DNA of 57,037 nt from CAVDHB01 sp963608705 (GCA_963608705.1 CAVDHB010000002.1:1-57037), one strand, 5' to 3'; shown: positions 45,524 to 54,580, counted from the first letter of the stretch. Notes: generated by a model not told the origin, from the letters alone. Translations and numbers: made by a program.

Positions 45524-47281
45524 TTATAATGAGAGAATAAATCTATCCCAGTCATTTGCGGTCTTCGATGGACCGAAAGCTTTTAAAGACAACCTTTTTC
45601 TCATCATGGAAACTCCACTTTTAGATTTAAAGACTAAGTCTGAAATAGCTTTAGGATTAATCCCTATTTTTATTAGCAGACAGACATGGAACTCATCAAT
45701 ATTTATATCGCACACATCAGATATACGTTGCCTGAATTTTGGATAATAAGAATCTACCTCCCTTTCTAGTAAGCTCCAGTCTTCCTCCGTAGGTCTGGCA
45801 AAAGTATTATTGCTTGTCTCCGTAAATCCCTTAAACTTCTGACATATTGCGGATGCAGCCAGATGCTGTTGGGCATTATTACGCTCAGACTGTATAATCA
45901 ATGCTATTTTGTTAGCATTATCTAGCTGCTCTTTAGCCGCACAAAGTTGCCTTGTCAATTCAGAATTATTGCTGTTTGTCTCTTGTAAATTCCGCTCCAA
46001 ATCCTTTATTTTCTTTTCATTCTCGAGAATATACCGTTTACTGATTTCTGTTTCCCTCTGCGACAACTCTCTTTGCCTCTCTTCTTGGATCTTTTTCTGT
46101 TGATTTTTTCTACTTCTATATAATGTATAGATTATCCAAAGCAACAACATTACAACCATAATAGACAAGAGTACACCAATACCTAATCTATACCTTATCT
46201 GTTCTGTTTTCAACTTTGAATTTTCCTTAGCCCTAAGATTATAATTATACAATCCATTCACATTTTCAACCGCCTCTGACACTTGTATGTGTTGGATTGA
46301 ATCTGTATACAACTTAAATCCTCGAAATGCCTGCATAGCTTCACTTGGCATATTATGTTGAATATAATAGCTTGAAAGTTCATCATAACCTCCCTGTTTA
46401 CCATACACATTTCCCAACTTTATCAGTTCCTTACTACAGAAATACACAGAATCTATCATCCCTTTTTTCTTAAAGTATCTCTGTTCTATGGATAATAATG
46501 CACTAATATTTACTGGTACATAATTTCTCTTAGCTATATTTAAATAGAAGAATGCTTGTTTCAAATCCTCTTTATCTAAATAAAAACTCGCCATATTTAA
46601 ACTGAGATCTGACAACATCTCTACATTGCCCGCAATCTCAGCTAATGAGAAAGCCTTCTTACAATAAATAAAAGCACTGTCCATATCCTCATATTCTCTG
46701 TATATATAACTTATATCACGAAGGCTATAACATATTGCTGTAGTGTCTTTATTCTGTATATTAATAAAATAGCTTTTTCGCAAATAATTCAAAGCATCTT
46801 TATATAAATGTTGATCTAAAAACAGACTACCTGCTTGACTATATGCCTTACTCAATAATTTAGATTTTCCCTGCTGTTCTTCTAACATCAGAATCACCTT
46901 CTGGAAATATTCCAACGCCTGTGGGGCATCGTTCAAGTCTCTATACACACGTCCCGCATAGTAATACGCCACACTAAGCAGACGGTCATCCCCTTCTTTC
47001 TCATAGAAACGCACCAGACGGTCAATCGTCTTGGTAGACTTATGCTGTTTATATTCCTTGTCGTTCGCTTTAATACAAAGTAAATCGTAGTAGTTACGCA
47101 CATATTCCGGACTGTTCGTCATGGATTTCCTCATATCCGCAAGCATGGTCAAAGCACTGTCCGGATATACCTCGGCAAGACTATCCACCATGACAAGCTG
47201 GTGAGGGAGAGGATGCCCCTGACAAGCGAACCCCAATACCAAGAGTAGTAAAAACAAAAAATAATATAACACTTTCCTCAT
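45524..47281 (-). CDS. TPR-repeat membrane regulator with C-terminal HTH
   Basis: 585 residues. Lipoprotein-like N-terminus (FLLLLVLGFACQG), about seven TPR-like helical repeats (residues 40-350), one membrane span (LGIGVLLSIMVVMLLLWIIYTL, near 375), a coiled coil (400-480) and a cytoplasmic DNA-binding-like C-terminus (FHVCLLIKIGINPKAISDLV, a LuxR-like helix-turn-helix). This build is common for Bacteroidetes sensors controlling neighbouring transport genes. Located between the iterons upstream of the receptor and the GTTCACA palindrome at 47394. Confidence 0.82.
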   Translation of the reverse strand: MRKVLYYFLFLLLLVLGFACQGHPLPHQLVMVDSLAEVYPDSALTMLADMRKSMTNSPEYVRNYYDLLCIKANDKEYKQHKSTKTIDRLVRFYEKEGDDRLLSVAYYYAGRVYRDLNDAPQALEYFQKVILMLEEQQGKSKLLSKAYSQAGSLFLDQHLYKDALNYLRKSYFINIQNKDTTAICYSLRDISYIYREYEDMDSAFIYCKKAFSLAEIAGNVEMLSDLSLNMASFYLDKEDLKQAFFYLNIAKRNYVPVNISALLSIEQRYFKKKGMIDSVYFCSKELIKLGNVYGKQGGYDELSSYYIQHNMPSEAMQAFRGFKLYTDSIQHIQVSEAVENVNGLYNYNLRAKENSKLKTEQIRYRLGIGVLLSIMVVMLLLWIIYTLYRSRKNQQKKIQEERQRELSQRETEISKRYILENEKKIKDLERNLQETNSNNSELTRQLCAAKEQLDNANKIALIIQSERNNAQQHLAASAICQKFKGFTETSNNTFARPTEEDWSLLEREVDSYYPKFRQRISDVCDINIDEFHVCLLIKIGINPKAISDLVFKSKSGVSMMRKRLSLKAFGPSKTANDWDRFILSL

Positions 47282-47306
47282 TCCTCTTCATTTATAAGTT
47301 CCACTG

Positions 47307-47338
47307 CAAATATAGTGATTTCCACTCACATACCCAAA
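47307..47338 (-). promoter_or_regulatory. Promoter of the TPR/HTH regulator
   Basis: TTTG (47338-47335), 20 bp, TATATTTG (47314-47307), 25 bp before the ATG at 47281. Confidence 0.7.
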
Positions 47339-47393
47339 CATCCGCTCTGAATATTTCATACCCGATTATCAACTTATGAAAGCGAGAAACAGA

Positions 47394-47429
47394 GGTTCAC
47401 AAGTTTGTAGTACCACAGACTTGTGAACC
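47394..47429. promoter_or_regulatory. 11-bp palindrome (GGTTCACAAGT) over the ATPase promoter
   Basis: GGTTCACAAGT (47394-47404) and ACTTGTGAACC (47419-47429) are perfect inverted arms and contain GTTCACA in both orientations. The right arm covers the -33 element of the downstream ATPase promoter and lies upstream of the regulator's own divergent promoter. Confidence 0.65.
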
Positions 47430-47451
47430 TTCATGAATTTATGTAACTTTG
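47420..47451 (+). promoter_or_regulatory. Promoter of AAA ATPase gene
   Basis: CTTG, 20 bp, TAACTTTG, ending 23 bp before the ATG at 47475. Confidence 0.6.
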
Positions 47452-47474
47452 CATCCAAACAAATTACACACAAG

Positions 47475-48620
47475 ATGGTAGACAAGGCGTTTGTATATGG
47501 TAAATCTGTAGGTGGTCCTAACTTCACGGACAGGAAAAAGGAAACAGCCCGTTTGATACAAGACTTCACCAACGGGCTGAATGTCATACTTGTCTCACCG
47601 AGACGAATGGGGAAGACCTCTTTAGTGAAAAACGTGCAATCACAACTGAAAGACGAGAAGCTGAAAATCATATTTCTCGATGTCTATGATTGCCGTGACG
47701 AATATGACTTTTACAACCGGCTTGCGGAATCTCTCTTCCAAGCCACCTCACACAAAATAGAACAAGTGCTGGAAAACGTCAAAGACTTTCTGGTGAGAAT
47801 CTCCCCAAAGGTTTCATTCAGCCCTTCTCCAGACACCGATTTTTCCATCTCTTTGGGAATAAGCCCCCAGAACTACAAGCCGGAAGAGATATTACAGCTA
47901 CCAGAGAAAATAGCGGCTAAAAACGGGTATCAAATCGTTGTCTGCATCGACGAGTTCCAACAAATCGGTGAATTTCCAGACTCTCTTCTCGTGCAGAAAA
48001 GACTGCGGGGAGTATGGCAACATCAACAAAATGTGTCGTATTGCCTTTTCGGAAGCAAGAAACACCTCATGTCCAATTTGTTCCAAAACAAACACATGCC
48101 ATTTTATCAGTTTGGCGAACTGATGTACCTCGCTCCCATAAGCACGGAAAACTGGATACCCTTCCTTTGCCAACGATTCGCAGATAAGGGGAAAACACTC
48201 TCATCCTCTCTCGCCCGTAAGATTTGTGAATCAGTGAAAAACCACTCCTCGTATGTACAGCAATTCGCGTGGAACATCCTGGCGGAAGTCCAAGGAGACA
48301 GTGTTACTGAAGAAGACTTCGCCAACGGACTGTCCGCACTTCTCGCCCAAAACGAACCTCTGTTCATACAACAAACGCAAGGACTGTCCTCCTATCAACT
48401 AAACTTCCTGCGAGCCGTATGCAACGACATACACACAGACTTTGGAAGAAAAGAAGTGACCGACAAATTCCCGCTTGGCACGAAATCCAACATCCCCCGC
48501 CTGAAGACCGCACTCCTTGAGCGAGAATTGATAGACCTAAGAAAAGACGGTATCCACATAGCGGACGCCGTTTTCGAAATCTGGTTCAAACAAGAAATGA
48601 TGCGGAATTACACGTTCTGA
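47475..48620 (+). CDS. ATP-binding protein, archaeal-ATPase-like AAA family
   Basis: 381 residues from the ATG at 47475 (MVDKAFVYGKSVGG). Walker A variant SPRRMGKTSLVKN near residue 40, Walker B VVCIDEFQQIG near 160, sensor CLFGSKKHLM near 195, and a C-terminal winged helix (RKEVTDKFPLGTKSNIPRLK). STAND/AAA_ATPase-like families of this kind are frequent in Bacteroides; role unknown. Under a palindromic operator. Confidence 0.85.
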   Translation: MVDKAFVYGKSVGGPNFTDRKKETARLIQDFTNGLNVILVSPRRMGKTSLVKNVQSQLKDEKLKIIFLDVYDCRDEYDFYNRLAESLFQATSHKIEQVLENVKDFLVRISPKVSFSPSPDTDFSISLGISPQNYKPEEILQLPEKIAAKNGYQIVVCIDEFQQIGEFPDSLLVQKRLRGVWQHQQNVSYCLFGSKKHLMSNLFQNKHMPFYQFGELMYLAPISTENWIPFLCQRFADKGKTLSSSLARKICESVKNHSSYVQQFAWNILAEVQGDSVTEEDFANGLSALLAQNEPLFIQQTQGLSSYQLNFLRAVCNDIHTDFGRKEVTDKFPLGTKSNIPRLKTALLERELIDLRKDGIHIADAVFEIWFKQEMMRNYTF

Positions 48621-48742
48621 CCTCTCATATCCACGCAAGCTGACATTCATCGTCCTTACCGATGAGTACGGGAAATACGCTCTTATGGAGACAATTCCAT
48701 CTATCTGTACGGAAATCCATAGAAGAAAGCGGGGAAAAGGTA

Positions 48743-48750
48743 TAACTTTG
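48743..48750 (+). promoter_or_regulatory. -7 box (TAACTTTG) of GH105 gene
   Basis: Lies 24 bp before the ATG at 48775; -33 weak. Confidence 0.45.
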
Positions 48751-48774
48751 CCCTCAAACCATTCATACAAAACT

Positions 48775-50181
48775 ATGACCTATAAAACAATTCTTTCATT
48801 TTCACTTCTGCTGGGATTGTGCGGCAGTACTGCCTTGGCGCAACAAACAGGAGACAAAAAGATAATGAATGACTCCAACACACCCTTACACCTTCTGAAG
48901 CCGGACTACACAATGCCCTACGGCGCACTGACCGTGGAACAAGTGAAAGCCGACATGGACAGAGTTTTCAATTACATTGACAAGGAAACGCCAGCCGTGG
49001 TAGAGGACAAGACCACCGGCAAGGAGATTACCAATTACAAGAAAATAAACAAGAACTCCCAGTTGCGCCGAGGAGCTTTCCGACTTACGAGCTACGAATG
49101 GGGAGTGACCTATTCAGCCCTTTTAGACGCAGCGGAAAGCACTAGCGACACACGCTATTACGACTATGTGAAAAGCCGTTTCATCTTCCTCTCACAAGTC
49201 GCCCCCTACTTCAAGAAAGCGGGAGACATGAAAGACATCGACTCCCAGATACGCAAGGCCATCTATCCGCACGCGCTGGACGACTGCGGCGCCATCTGCG
49301 CAGCCATGATCAAAGCGTCACAAAAAGACAAAAGCCTTCCGGTGAAGGACATGATCAGCAATTACTTCGACTTTATCTGGAACAAGGAATACCGTCTCTC
49401 CGACGGCACATTCGCCCGTATCCGTCCGCAATACAACACCTTGTGGCTGGACGACATGTTCATGGGAATACCCGCAGTGGCACAGATGGGCGTTTACACC
49501 AAAGACACCAAGTACTTTACCGCCGCGGCAAACCAGTTCCTTGGCTTCGCCAAACGGATGTTCATCCCTGAAAAGGGGCTGTACCGCCACGGATGGGTGG
49601 AAAGCAGCACAGACCATCCCGCTTTCTGCTGGGGAAGAGCCAACGGATGGGCGTTACTGACCGCCTGTGAGCTGCTGGACGTACTGCCGGAGAACCATCC
49701 GCAACGTGCCGCCATCATGGACTTGTTCCGTCAGCATGTAAGAGGCATCGCAGCCTTGCAAAGCGGCACAGGACTTTGGCATCAGCTCTTAGACCGCAAC
49801 GACTCCTATCTGGAGACTTCGGCTTCCGCCATCTATGTCTACTGTCTGGCACACGCCATCTGCAAGGGATGGATAGACCCGATCGCTTACGGTCCGGTGG
49901 CGCAGTTAGGATGGAACGCCGTATCCGCCAAAATCAACCCGCAAGGCCAGGTGGAAGGTGTTTGCGTAGGCACCGGCATGGGATTTGACCCCGCCTTCTA
50001 CTACTTCCGTCCTGTGAATGTGTATGCGGCGCATGGATACGGCCCCGTGTTGTGGGCTGGTGCGGAGATGATTCGGTTGCTGAAGACACAACATCCCAAG
50101 ATGAACGACAGCGCCGTGCAGTACTACACGGAAGAACAAGACACCAACGAACCGATATTCTCGGTGAAAGTGAAGAAATAA
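48775..50181 (+). CDS. Exported GH105/GH88-family unsaturated (rhamno)galacturonyl hydrolase
   Basis: 468 residues from the ATG at 48775 with a signal peptide (SLLLGLCGSTALAQ). (alpha/alpha)6-barrel motifs: SYEWGVTYSALL, TLWLDDMFMGIPAVAQMG (catalytic Asp region), FCWGRANGWALLTA, GLWHQLLD, ETSASAIYVYCLAHAI. Removes delta-4,5-unsaturated galacturonate from pectin lyase products. No pectin lyase lies nearby, so it probably works on fragments made elsewhere. Followed by the GH127 gene 2 kb away, both plant cell-wall enzymes. Confidence 0.85.
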   Translation: MTYKTILSFSLLLGLCGSTALAQQTGDKKIMNDSNTPLHLLKPDYTMPYGALTVEQVKADMDRVFNYIDKETPAVVEDKTTGKEITNYKKINKNSQLRRGAFRLTSYEWGVTYSALLDAAESTSDTRYYDYVKSRFIFLSQVAPYFKKAGDMKDIDSQIRKAIYPHALDDCGAICAAMIKASQKDKSLPVKDMISNYFDFIWNKEYRLSDGTFARIRPQYNTLWLDDMFMGIPAVAQMGVYTKDTKYFTAAANQFLGFAKRMFIPEKGLYRHGWVESSTDHPAFCWGRANGWALLTACELLDVLPENHPQRAAIMDLFRQHVRGIAALQSGTGLWHQLLDRNDSYLETSASAIYVYCLAHAICKGWIDPIAYGPVAQLGWNAVSAKINPQGQVEGVCVGTGMGFDPAFYYFRPVNVYAAHGYGPVLWAGAEMIRLLKTQHPKMNDSAVQYYTEEQDTNEPIFSVKVKK

Positions 50182-50221
50182 AAAACAGGCAGTTACAACC
50201 CACAAAGGTTGCAACCGCCTG
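50180..50221 (-). terminator. Intrinsic terminator of ferritin gene
   Basis: CAGGCGGTTGCAACC pairs with GGTTGTAACTGCCTG (50186-50221), loop about 6 nt, with TTTTTT following on the minus strand. It also sits just after the GH105 stop and may serve both convergent genes. A (GAAT)4 microsatellite at 50231-50247 lies in the ferritin 3' region. Confidence 0.8.
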
Positions 50222-50251
50222 CAAAGTTATGAATGAATGAATGAATGAAAA

Positions 50252-50737
50252 TTAATTCTGACGCTGACCCAGTTTGCTGTCCAGGCTGTAGAGCGCAGTC
50301 TCGCCGAACTTCTCCACCTTGGTCACGATGTCGTCAGCGGTAGCCTCTTCCTGTACCTGCTCACGCACGAACTGCCACATGAAGTCCTCGGCTGCGAAGT
50401 CGCCTTCTTCCTTGGCGATTTTCAGCAAGTTGTTGATCATCTGAGACACCTTGCACTCGTGTCCGTACACGTTGCGGAACAAAGCCAACGGAGTATCCCA
50501 GCTGAACGGCACGTCTTTCACGGTCTCCACTTTAGCCGTACCACCGCGTTTGATCACGAAGTCAGCCATCATGGAAGCGTGTGTACGCTCTTCTACAGAC
50601 TGTTTCTCCAACCAAGCCGCAAAGCCGCTGTATCCTTCCTTAGCGCAGAAGAAAGACATGGACAAATACAGGTTGGAAGACCACAATTCATTGGCTATCT
50701 GATCATTGATAGCCTCTTCAAGTTTCTTTGAAATCAT
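50252..50737 (-). CDS. ftnA: Bacterial non-heme ferritin
   Basis: 161 residues. Ferroxidase ligands in NELWSSNLYLSM (Glu 17 region) and EERTHASMM (Glu 50, His 53 region), plus conserved downstream acidic residues. Oxidises Fe2+ and stores it in a 24-subunit shell. Monocistronic, promoter CTTG-N20-TAATTTTG at 50781-50812. Confidence 0.96.
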   Translation of the reverse strand: MISKKLEEAINDQIANELWSSNLYLSMSFFCAKEGYSGFAAWLEKQSVEERTHASMMADFVIKRGGTAKVETVKDVPFSWDTPLALFRNVYGHECKVSQMINNLLKIAKEEGDFAAEDFMWQFVREQVQEEATADDIVTKVEKFGETALYSLDSKLGQRQN

Positions 50738-50780
50738 AGTTACTTATGTTTATATAATTAGTTCCTCTTTGTTATGAGTA

Positions 50781-50812
50781 CAAAATTAGTCCAATTCCCG
50801 GAGACACGCAAG
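50781..50812 (-). promoter_or_regulatory. Promoter of ferritin gene
   Basis: CTTG (50812-50809), 20 bp, TAATTTTG (50788-50781). A GGAGGAG/CTCCTCC hairpin at about 50849-50876 lies between this promoter and the DUF2795 stop and may end the DUF2795 transcript. Confidence 0.55.
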
Positions 50813-50895
50813 TATTCCCCGCATAAAGATGTTAAACAAGCCTTATATAGACAAGGAGGAGAGCTTGGAAAAGCACTCCTCCCTTATGAGAACAT

Positions 50896-51117
50896 TTAAT
50901 ACTCGTCTTCGTTGAACAAGAAATCCTCCTTCGTCGGATAATCGGGCCATACATCCTCGATACTTTCGTAGACTTCGCCTTCATCCTCCAACTCCTGCAG
51001 GTTTTCTATCACTTCCATTGGAGCGCCTGAACGAACTGCATAGTCAATCAATTCGTCTTTTGTTGCCGGCCATGGGGCATCCTCAAGATTAGTGGCCAAT
51101 TCCAAAGTCCAATACAT
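50896..51117 (-). CDS. DUF2795 domain protein
   Basis: 73 residues from the ATG at 51117 (MYWTLELATNLEDAPWPATK). Matches DUF2795, a small acidic protein typical of Bacteroidetes (WPATKDELIDYAVRSGAP core, acidic tail FNEDEY). An earlier TTG lies inside the -7 box TATTTTTG (51161-51154), so it is excluded. Function unknown. Confidence 0.88.
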   Translation of the reverse strand: MYWTLELATNLEDAPWPATKDELIDYAVRSGAPMEVIENLQELEDEGEVYESIEDVWPDYPTKEDFLFNEDEY

Positions 51118-51153
51118 AGTCGTAGTGTTTTTATTTGTTCTTGTTTCAGACTG

Positions 51154-51161
51154 CAAAAATA
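51154..51161 (-). promoter_or_regulatory. -7 box (TATTTTTG) of DUF2795 gene
   Basis: Lies about 37 bp before the ATG at 51117. No gene is seen in the remaining gap to 51330. Confidence 0.5.
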
Positions 51162-51330
51162 GTGTTTTTCATTATTCGCACAAGAGGACAAGTCAGAAAA
51201 ACTTGTCTTTCTCCTCGCTTTTTCACGCTATTTATCTCTTTCCTCCCGTGTAATAATACGGAAATATCACCTCCATATTACAATCTGTTTATTTACTATT
51301 CCGCAGCGTGCGAGGAGGTACAGCTAATAA

Positions 51331-51957
51331 TCACCCTCTGAAATTCACCACAAATCGCTGGCGGGGATAGTGGCTGTCAAAAAGAGCCACACCTGCATGA
51401 TACAGGTCGAAGGTGGTACTCACCTGTGGCGCTTTGCAAAGACTCGCCCACAGCTCTTTCGCCTTCGCAGTGGCGTAAGGACGGGAAAAGAGCCACACGC
51501 TGTGAGTGCCGCAACGGGACAAACACATCCCTATTATCTCCTTCGCAGAACCCACAGACGCATCAATGTACACCATCCCTATCTCGGAATGCCGGGAAAG
51601 GACTTCCTCCACTTCCGACTTACTGCCGCAACGCACACAGGGAATCCCCGCCAAGGAGAAACAGAGGGAAACGCCTGAGTCAACCGGCTCGACACACAAG
51701 GCGAAAGCGGACGAGGAATTAGTCGCCACACGATAATACAAACTCCACAGACGGAAAGAACCACGGGGAGCCGCTTCCTTTAACTGCGGAAGCAGGGTCT
51801 TATCCGTCTTGCCAAGCAACACACGGGTCACAAAGGAATAGGCGAAAGGCGACTGTACGCCAAATCCCTTACAGTGTCCCATCCGGCGACACCATATCCA
51901 CCAGTTCTTTAATTTCACAGAAAACCGGCTGCCATCTTTAAATCCCTTGTTCCGCAT
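51331..51957 (-). CDS. Degenerate class I methyltransferase-like protein
   Basis: 208 residues. GFGVQSPFAYSFVTRVL near the N-terminus and FDLYHAGVALFDSHYPRQRF near the C-terminus match the ends of a Bacteroidetes SAM-methyltransferase family (HGVHSPF start, FDLYDLG-FFD end). The glycine-rich SAM loop expected between them is not recognisable, and the protein is shorter than usual. Probably a divergent or non-catalytic member. -7 box TAAATTTG at 51966-51973. Confidence 0.6.
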   Translation of the reverse strand: MRNKGFKDGSRFSVKLKNWWIWCRRMGHCKGFGVQSPFAYSFVTRVLLGKTDKTLLPQLKEAAPRGSFRLWSLYYRVATNSSSAFALCVEPVDSGVSLCFSLAGIPCVRCGSKSEVEEVLSRHSEIGMVYIDASVGSAKEIIGMCLSRCGTHSVWLFSRPYATAKAKELWASLCKAPQVSTTFDLYHAGVALFDSHYPRQRFVVNFRG

Positions 51958-51996
51958 ATTCGCGGCAAATTTACGATAAAAACAACAATTAAGACA

Positions 51997-52021
51997 GTAG
52001 AGACGCGATTAATCGCGTCTC
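51997..52021. repeat. Dispersed palindrome family A, copy 5
   Basis: GTAGAGACGCGAT / ATCGCGTCTC, loop TA. It sits upstream of the gene at 51957. Confidence 0.85.
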
Positions 52022-52100
52022 CCCCACATCGAAGATTATATTTTGGTGATCTGCCACTACAACGCAATTAGAACAAATTCTTTTGTTCCGTACTATCATT

Positions 52101-52125
52101 GAGACGCGATTAATCGCGTCTCTAC
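52101..52125. repeat. Dispersed palindrome family A, copy 6
   Basis: Arms GAGACGCGAT/ATCGCGTCTC, loop TA, 104 bp after copy 5. A further hairpin GAACAAA-TTCT-TTTGTTC lies between them near 52071-52088. No gene is seen between 51958 and 52373. Confidence 0.85.
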
Positions 52126-52295
52126 TATTCCGCAATGGAGCAAAAAAAGTCTTTCCCTGTTTCACAACGGAGAAAGACCAAACAATATAGGTTTAATTTA
52201 AAGAGAGAGATTTATGAATTTATTTCTTCTGTTCCTTTTATTATAAGACGTATGAAGGAGGCAATTTGTTGCACCAAACCCGTCCTATATAACAT

Positions 52296-52356
52296 CCTTT
52301 AGCGGAAAGGCGGGATAATACTTATTTATTAAGACATTCGGGCTATCCGCTAAAGG
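52296..52356. repeat. Inverted repeat CCTTTAGCGGA downstream of GH127
   Basis: CCTTTAGCGGA (52296-52306) and TCCGCTAAAGG (52346-52356) pair perfectly across a 39-bp loop, 18 bp after the GH127 stop. May be a 3'-end structure; the loop is too long for a classic terminator. Confidence 0.5.
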
Positions 52357-52373
52357 TTTATTATACGTTCCTC

Positions 52374-54398
52374 TCACTTGAAGAACTCATTAGTCCCCAC
52401 CTTTCCGCTTTCACCGACATGTACGGCTCCGGCACGGTAAGGCAACCATACCATCATCTTTCCTTCGCCCCTGTTCGCCCATGCGTAGTAGGGAATCAAT
52501 GTCAGCTTGCCCGGAGCAGTCTGCAAATCGCCCTCTTTCGTGTAGCTGATACGCTGCACGGGCACTGTAATCTGGTCTGCACCGCCAATGGCTTTAGTGG
52601 TAGACACAGACAAGGGAGCGTTCACGGGAGTCATCACCTGGAAAATGTCCTCCCCTTTGTTGTCGGGCCATTCAGCGCAATAGACCAACGGGCCACGCTG
52701 TACCGCCAACTGTCCCGCATCGTCCTTCACCTTCGGATTCGCCACAATCTTGCGAGGAGTCATGTCGAAAGCCAAGGAAACCTTGTCGCCTTTCCTCCAC
52801 TTGCGGTCGATGGTAAGATAACCGTCAGCCGTCAAGGCACTCTTCACGGCCTGGCCGTTCACCTTCACACTGTACGTCGGCTTGTAACCGTCGGCGAACG
52901 CATACAAGTCGCTCGGCACCACTTCTCCCCGTGTCCAGTTCGGGATACGTATCTTCATGCCGAAGTCACCACCGCCCTTTGTCACCTTCAAATCCACATT
53001 GCCAGAGAACGGATAATTCGTCACTTGCTCTATCGTCACCTTATTCCCGCCTATATTCAGATTAGAGCTACCCTCTATGAAGAGGTTCACATACAGGTTC
53101 TTGTCCTTGGTGGCATACATATACCCCGCCACGGAAGGCAGGAAACGGCAGAGGTTGGAAGGACAGCAGGCGCATCCGAACCACGGCTTGCGGGAATAGT
53201 TGCCGGCAGACTCCAACGGATTGGGATAGAAGAATTTACCACCGTCCAATGAAATACCGGAAATCACCCCGTTGTACAACGTGCGCTCCAGCACATCATA
53301 ATACTTCGCCTGTCCATGCAGCAGGAACATACGATAGTTCAAATACACATTACCGATAGCCGCACAAGTCTCGTTATAGGCCGTGGCGTTCGGCAACTCG
53401 TAATTCGCGCCGAAAGCTTCTCCCCAACTACGCGCGCCGATACCACCGGTGATATAGTATTTCTTGCCCACAATGTTGTTCCAAATACGGTCTATGGCGT
53501 GTACATAAGCCGTGTCGCCCGTCAAGGCAGCCACATCCGCCACACCGCTGTAATAATAGGTGGCACGCACGGCATGACCCACGGCCTCGTTCTGTTTCAA
53601 CACAGGTTTGTCCGTCTGGTTATACGCGTCTCTGTGTGCGGTCTTTCCACGCATGGCCACGAAGTATTTCGCCTCGTCCAAGTACTTCTTCTCCCCTGTC
53701 ACCACGTACAGCTTAGCCAAAGCCATCTCCGCAATCTCATGTCCCGGCACCACGTGTTTCTGGTTCTCTCCAGGGCCTATTTCCCGGCACACACAGTCGG
53801 CGTATTTGATGGCGATATCCAAGAAGTTACGTTTTCCCGTAGCCTGGTAATGCGCCACGGCACCTTCTATCAAGTGTCCAAGATTATACAACTCATGGCT
53901 CAAATCCTCCACCTTGCTCCAGCGGGTAGGCCCTGCCCAGTTATGCGGATGCTTCGGATTCATGGTACGGGAGGTGTACAGATAACCGTCTGGCTCCTGC
54001 GCTTTCCCCACGATGGTGATGATACTGTCCAAGAACTGCTCCATCTTCTTGTCGGGATAAGTCTGCAACAGATAGCTGGCACCCTCGATGGTCTTGTACA
54101 CATCCGTGTCATCAAAAGAGAGTCCCCCCACCTTGTGAGCGTCGCTGGGATGCGCGGCGTTCTCAAAATTCTTGTAACGTCCGTTCTCCTCGCATTTCTC
54201 GAAAGAAAGCGGCACCGTCACCTTACGGGCACGCTCTAAATAACCGCCCCAGAAACCACCCTGCAAATGCGTGGCGGTGAATGGCACGGGCGTGATGGGA
54301 TAACCCGAATGCGCCTTGTTCCCCTTTCCCGCCGCACTCACCGTGGCGGCAGACAGCAACAAAGCACTTGACAAAAACAATGTGGCAAATTTCTCCAT
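52374..54398 (-). CDS. Exported GH127-family beta-L-arabinofuranosidase (DUF1680)
   Basis: 674 residues with a signal peptide (LFLSSALLLSAATVSAA). Zinc-site and catalytic motifs: ETCAAIGNVYLNYRM (Glu and Cys ligands) and CACCPSNLCRFLPSV with the paired Cys, one of which is the nucleophile in GH127. (alpha/alpha)6 barrel followed by beta-sandwich domains. Should release beta-linked L-arabinofuranose from plant glycoproteins or pectin side chains. -7 box TATCTTTG at 54444-54451. Confidence 0.9.
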   Translation of the reverse strand: MEKFATLFLSSALLLSAATVSAAGKGNKAHSGYPITPVPFTATHLQGGFWGGYLERARKVTVPLSFEKCEENGRYKNFENAAHPSDAHKVGGLSFDDTDVYKTIEGASYLLQTYPDKKMEQFLDSIITIVGKAQEPDGYLYTSRTMNPKHPHNWAGPTRWSKVEDLSHELYNLGHLIEGAVAHYQATGKRNFLDIAIKYADCVCREIGPGENQKHVVPGHEIAEMALAKLYVVTGEKKYLDEAKYFVAMRGKTAHRDAYNQTDKPVLKQNEAVGHAVRATYYYSGVADVAALTGDTAYVHAIDRIWNNIVGKKYYITGGIGARSWGEAFGANYELPNATAYNETCAAIGNVYLNYRMFLLHGQAKYYDVLERTLYNGVISGISLDGGKFFYPNPLESAGNYSRKPWFGCACCPSNLCRFLPSVAGYMYATKDKNLYVNLFIEGSSNLNIGGNKVTIEQVTNYPFSGNVDLKVTKGGGDFGMKIRIPNWTRGEVVPSDLYAFADGYKPTYSVKVNGQAVKSALTADGYLTIDRKWRKGDKVSLAFDMTPRKIVANPKVKDDAGQLAVQRGPLVYCAEWPDNKGEDIFQVMTPVNAPLSVSTTKAIGGADQITVPVQRISYTKEGDLQTAPGKLTLIPYYAWANRGEGKMMVWLPYRAGAVHVGESGKVGTNEFFK

Positions 54399-54443
54399 AA
54401 TGGTTATAGGTTTTTAATTGAATAAGTTAGGTTCTTGTGGGTG

Positions 54444-54451
54444 CAAAGATA
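54444..54451 (-). promoter_or_regulatory. -7 box (TATCTTTG) of GH127 gene
   Basis: Lies 45 bp before the ATG; -33 unclear. Confidence 0.45.
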
Positions 54452-54580
54452 ACACTATTAAACCCAAGAACCAAGCGGAAAAGATATGTTTTACATCATA
54501 ACCCATGCAATCCGATGCAATAAATCCGGGAGCCTGTAGCCCCCGGAAGTTCACGCAGTCCGCCTTTCAAGCGGGTAAGT

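Noticed and set aside
48621..48774. Upstream extension of the GH105 protein
   Set aside because: The ATG at 48775 begins a clean signal peptide and lies just after a -7 box; the extension would place the signal inside the protein.
50229..50247. (GAAT)n repeat as a phase-variation tract
   Set aside because: It lies in the 3' region of ferritin, not in a promoter or reading frame, and has only about four units.
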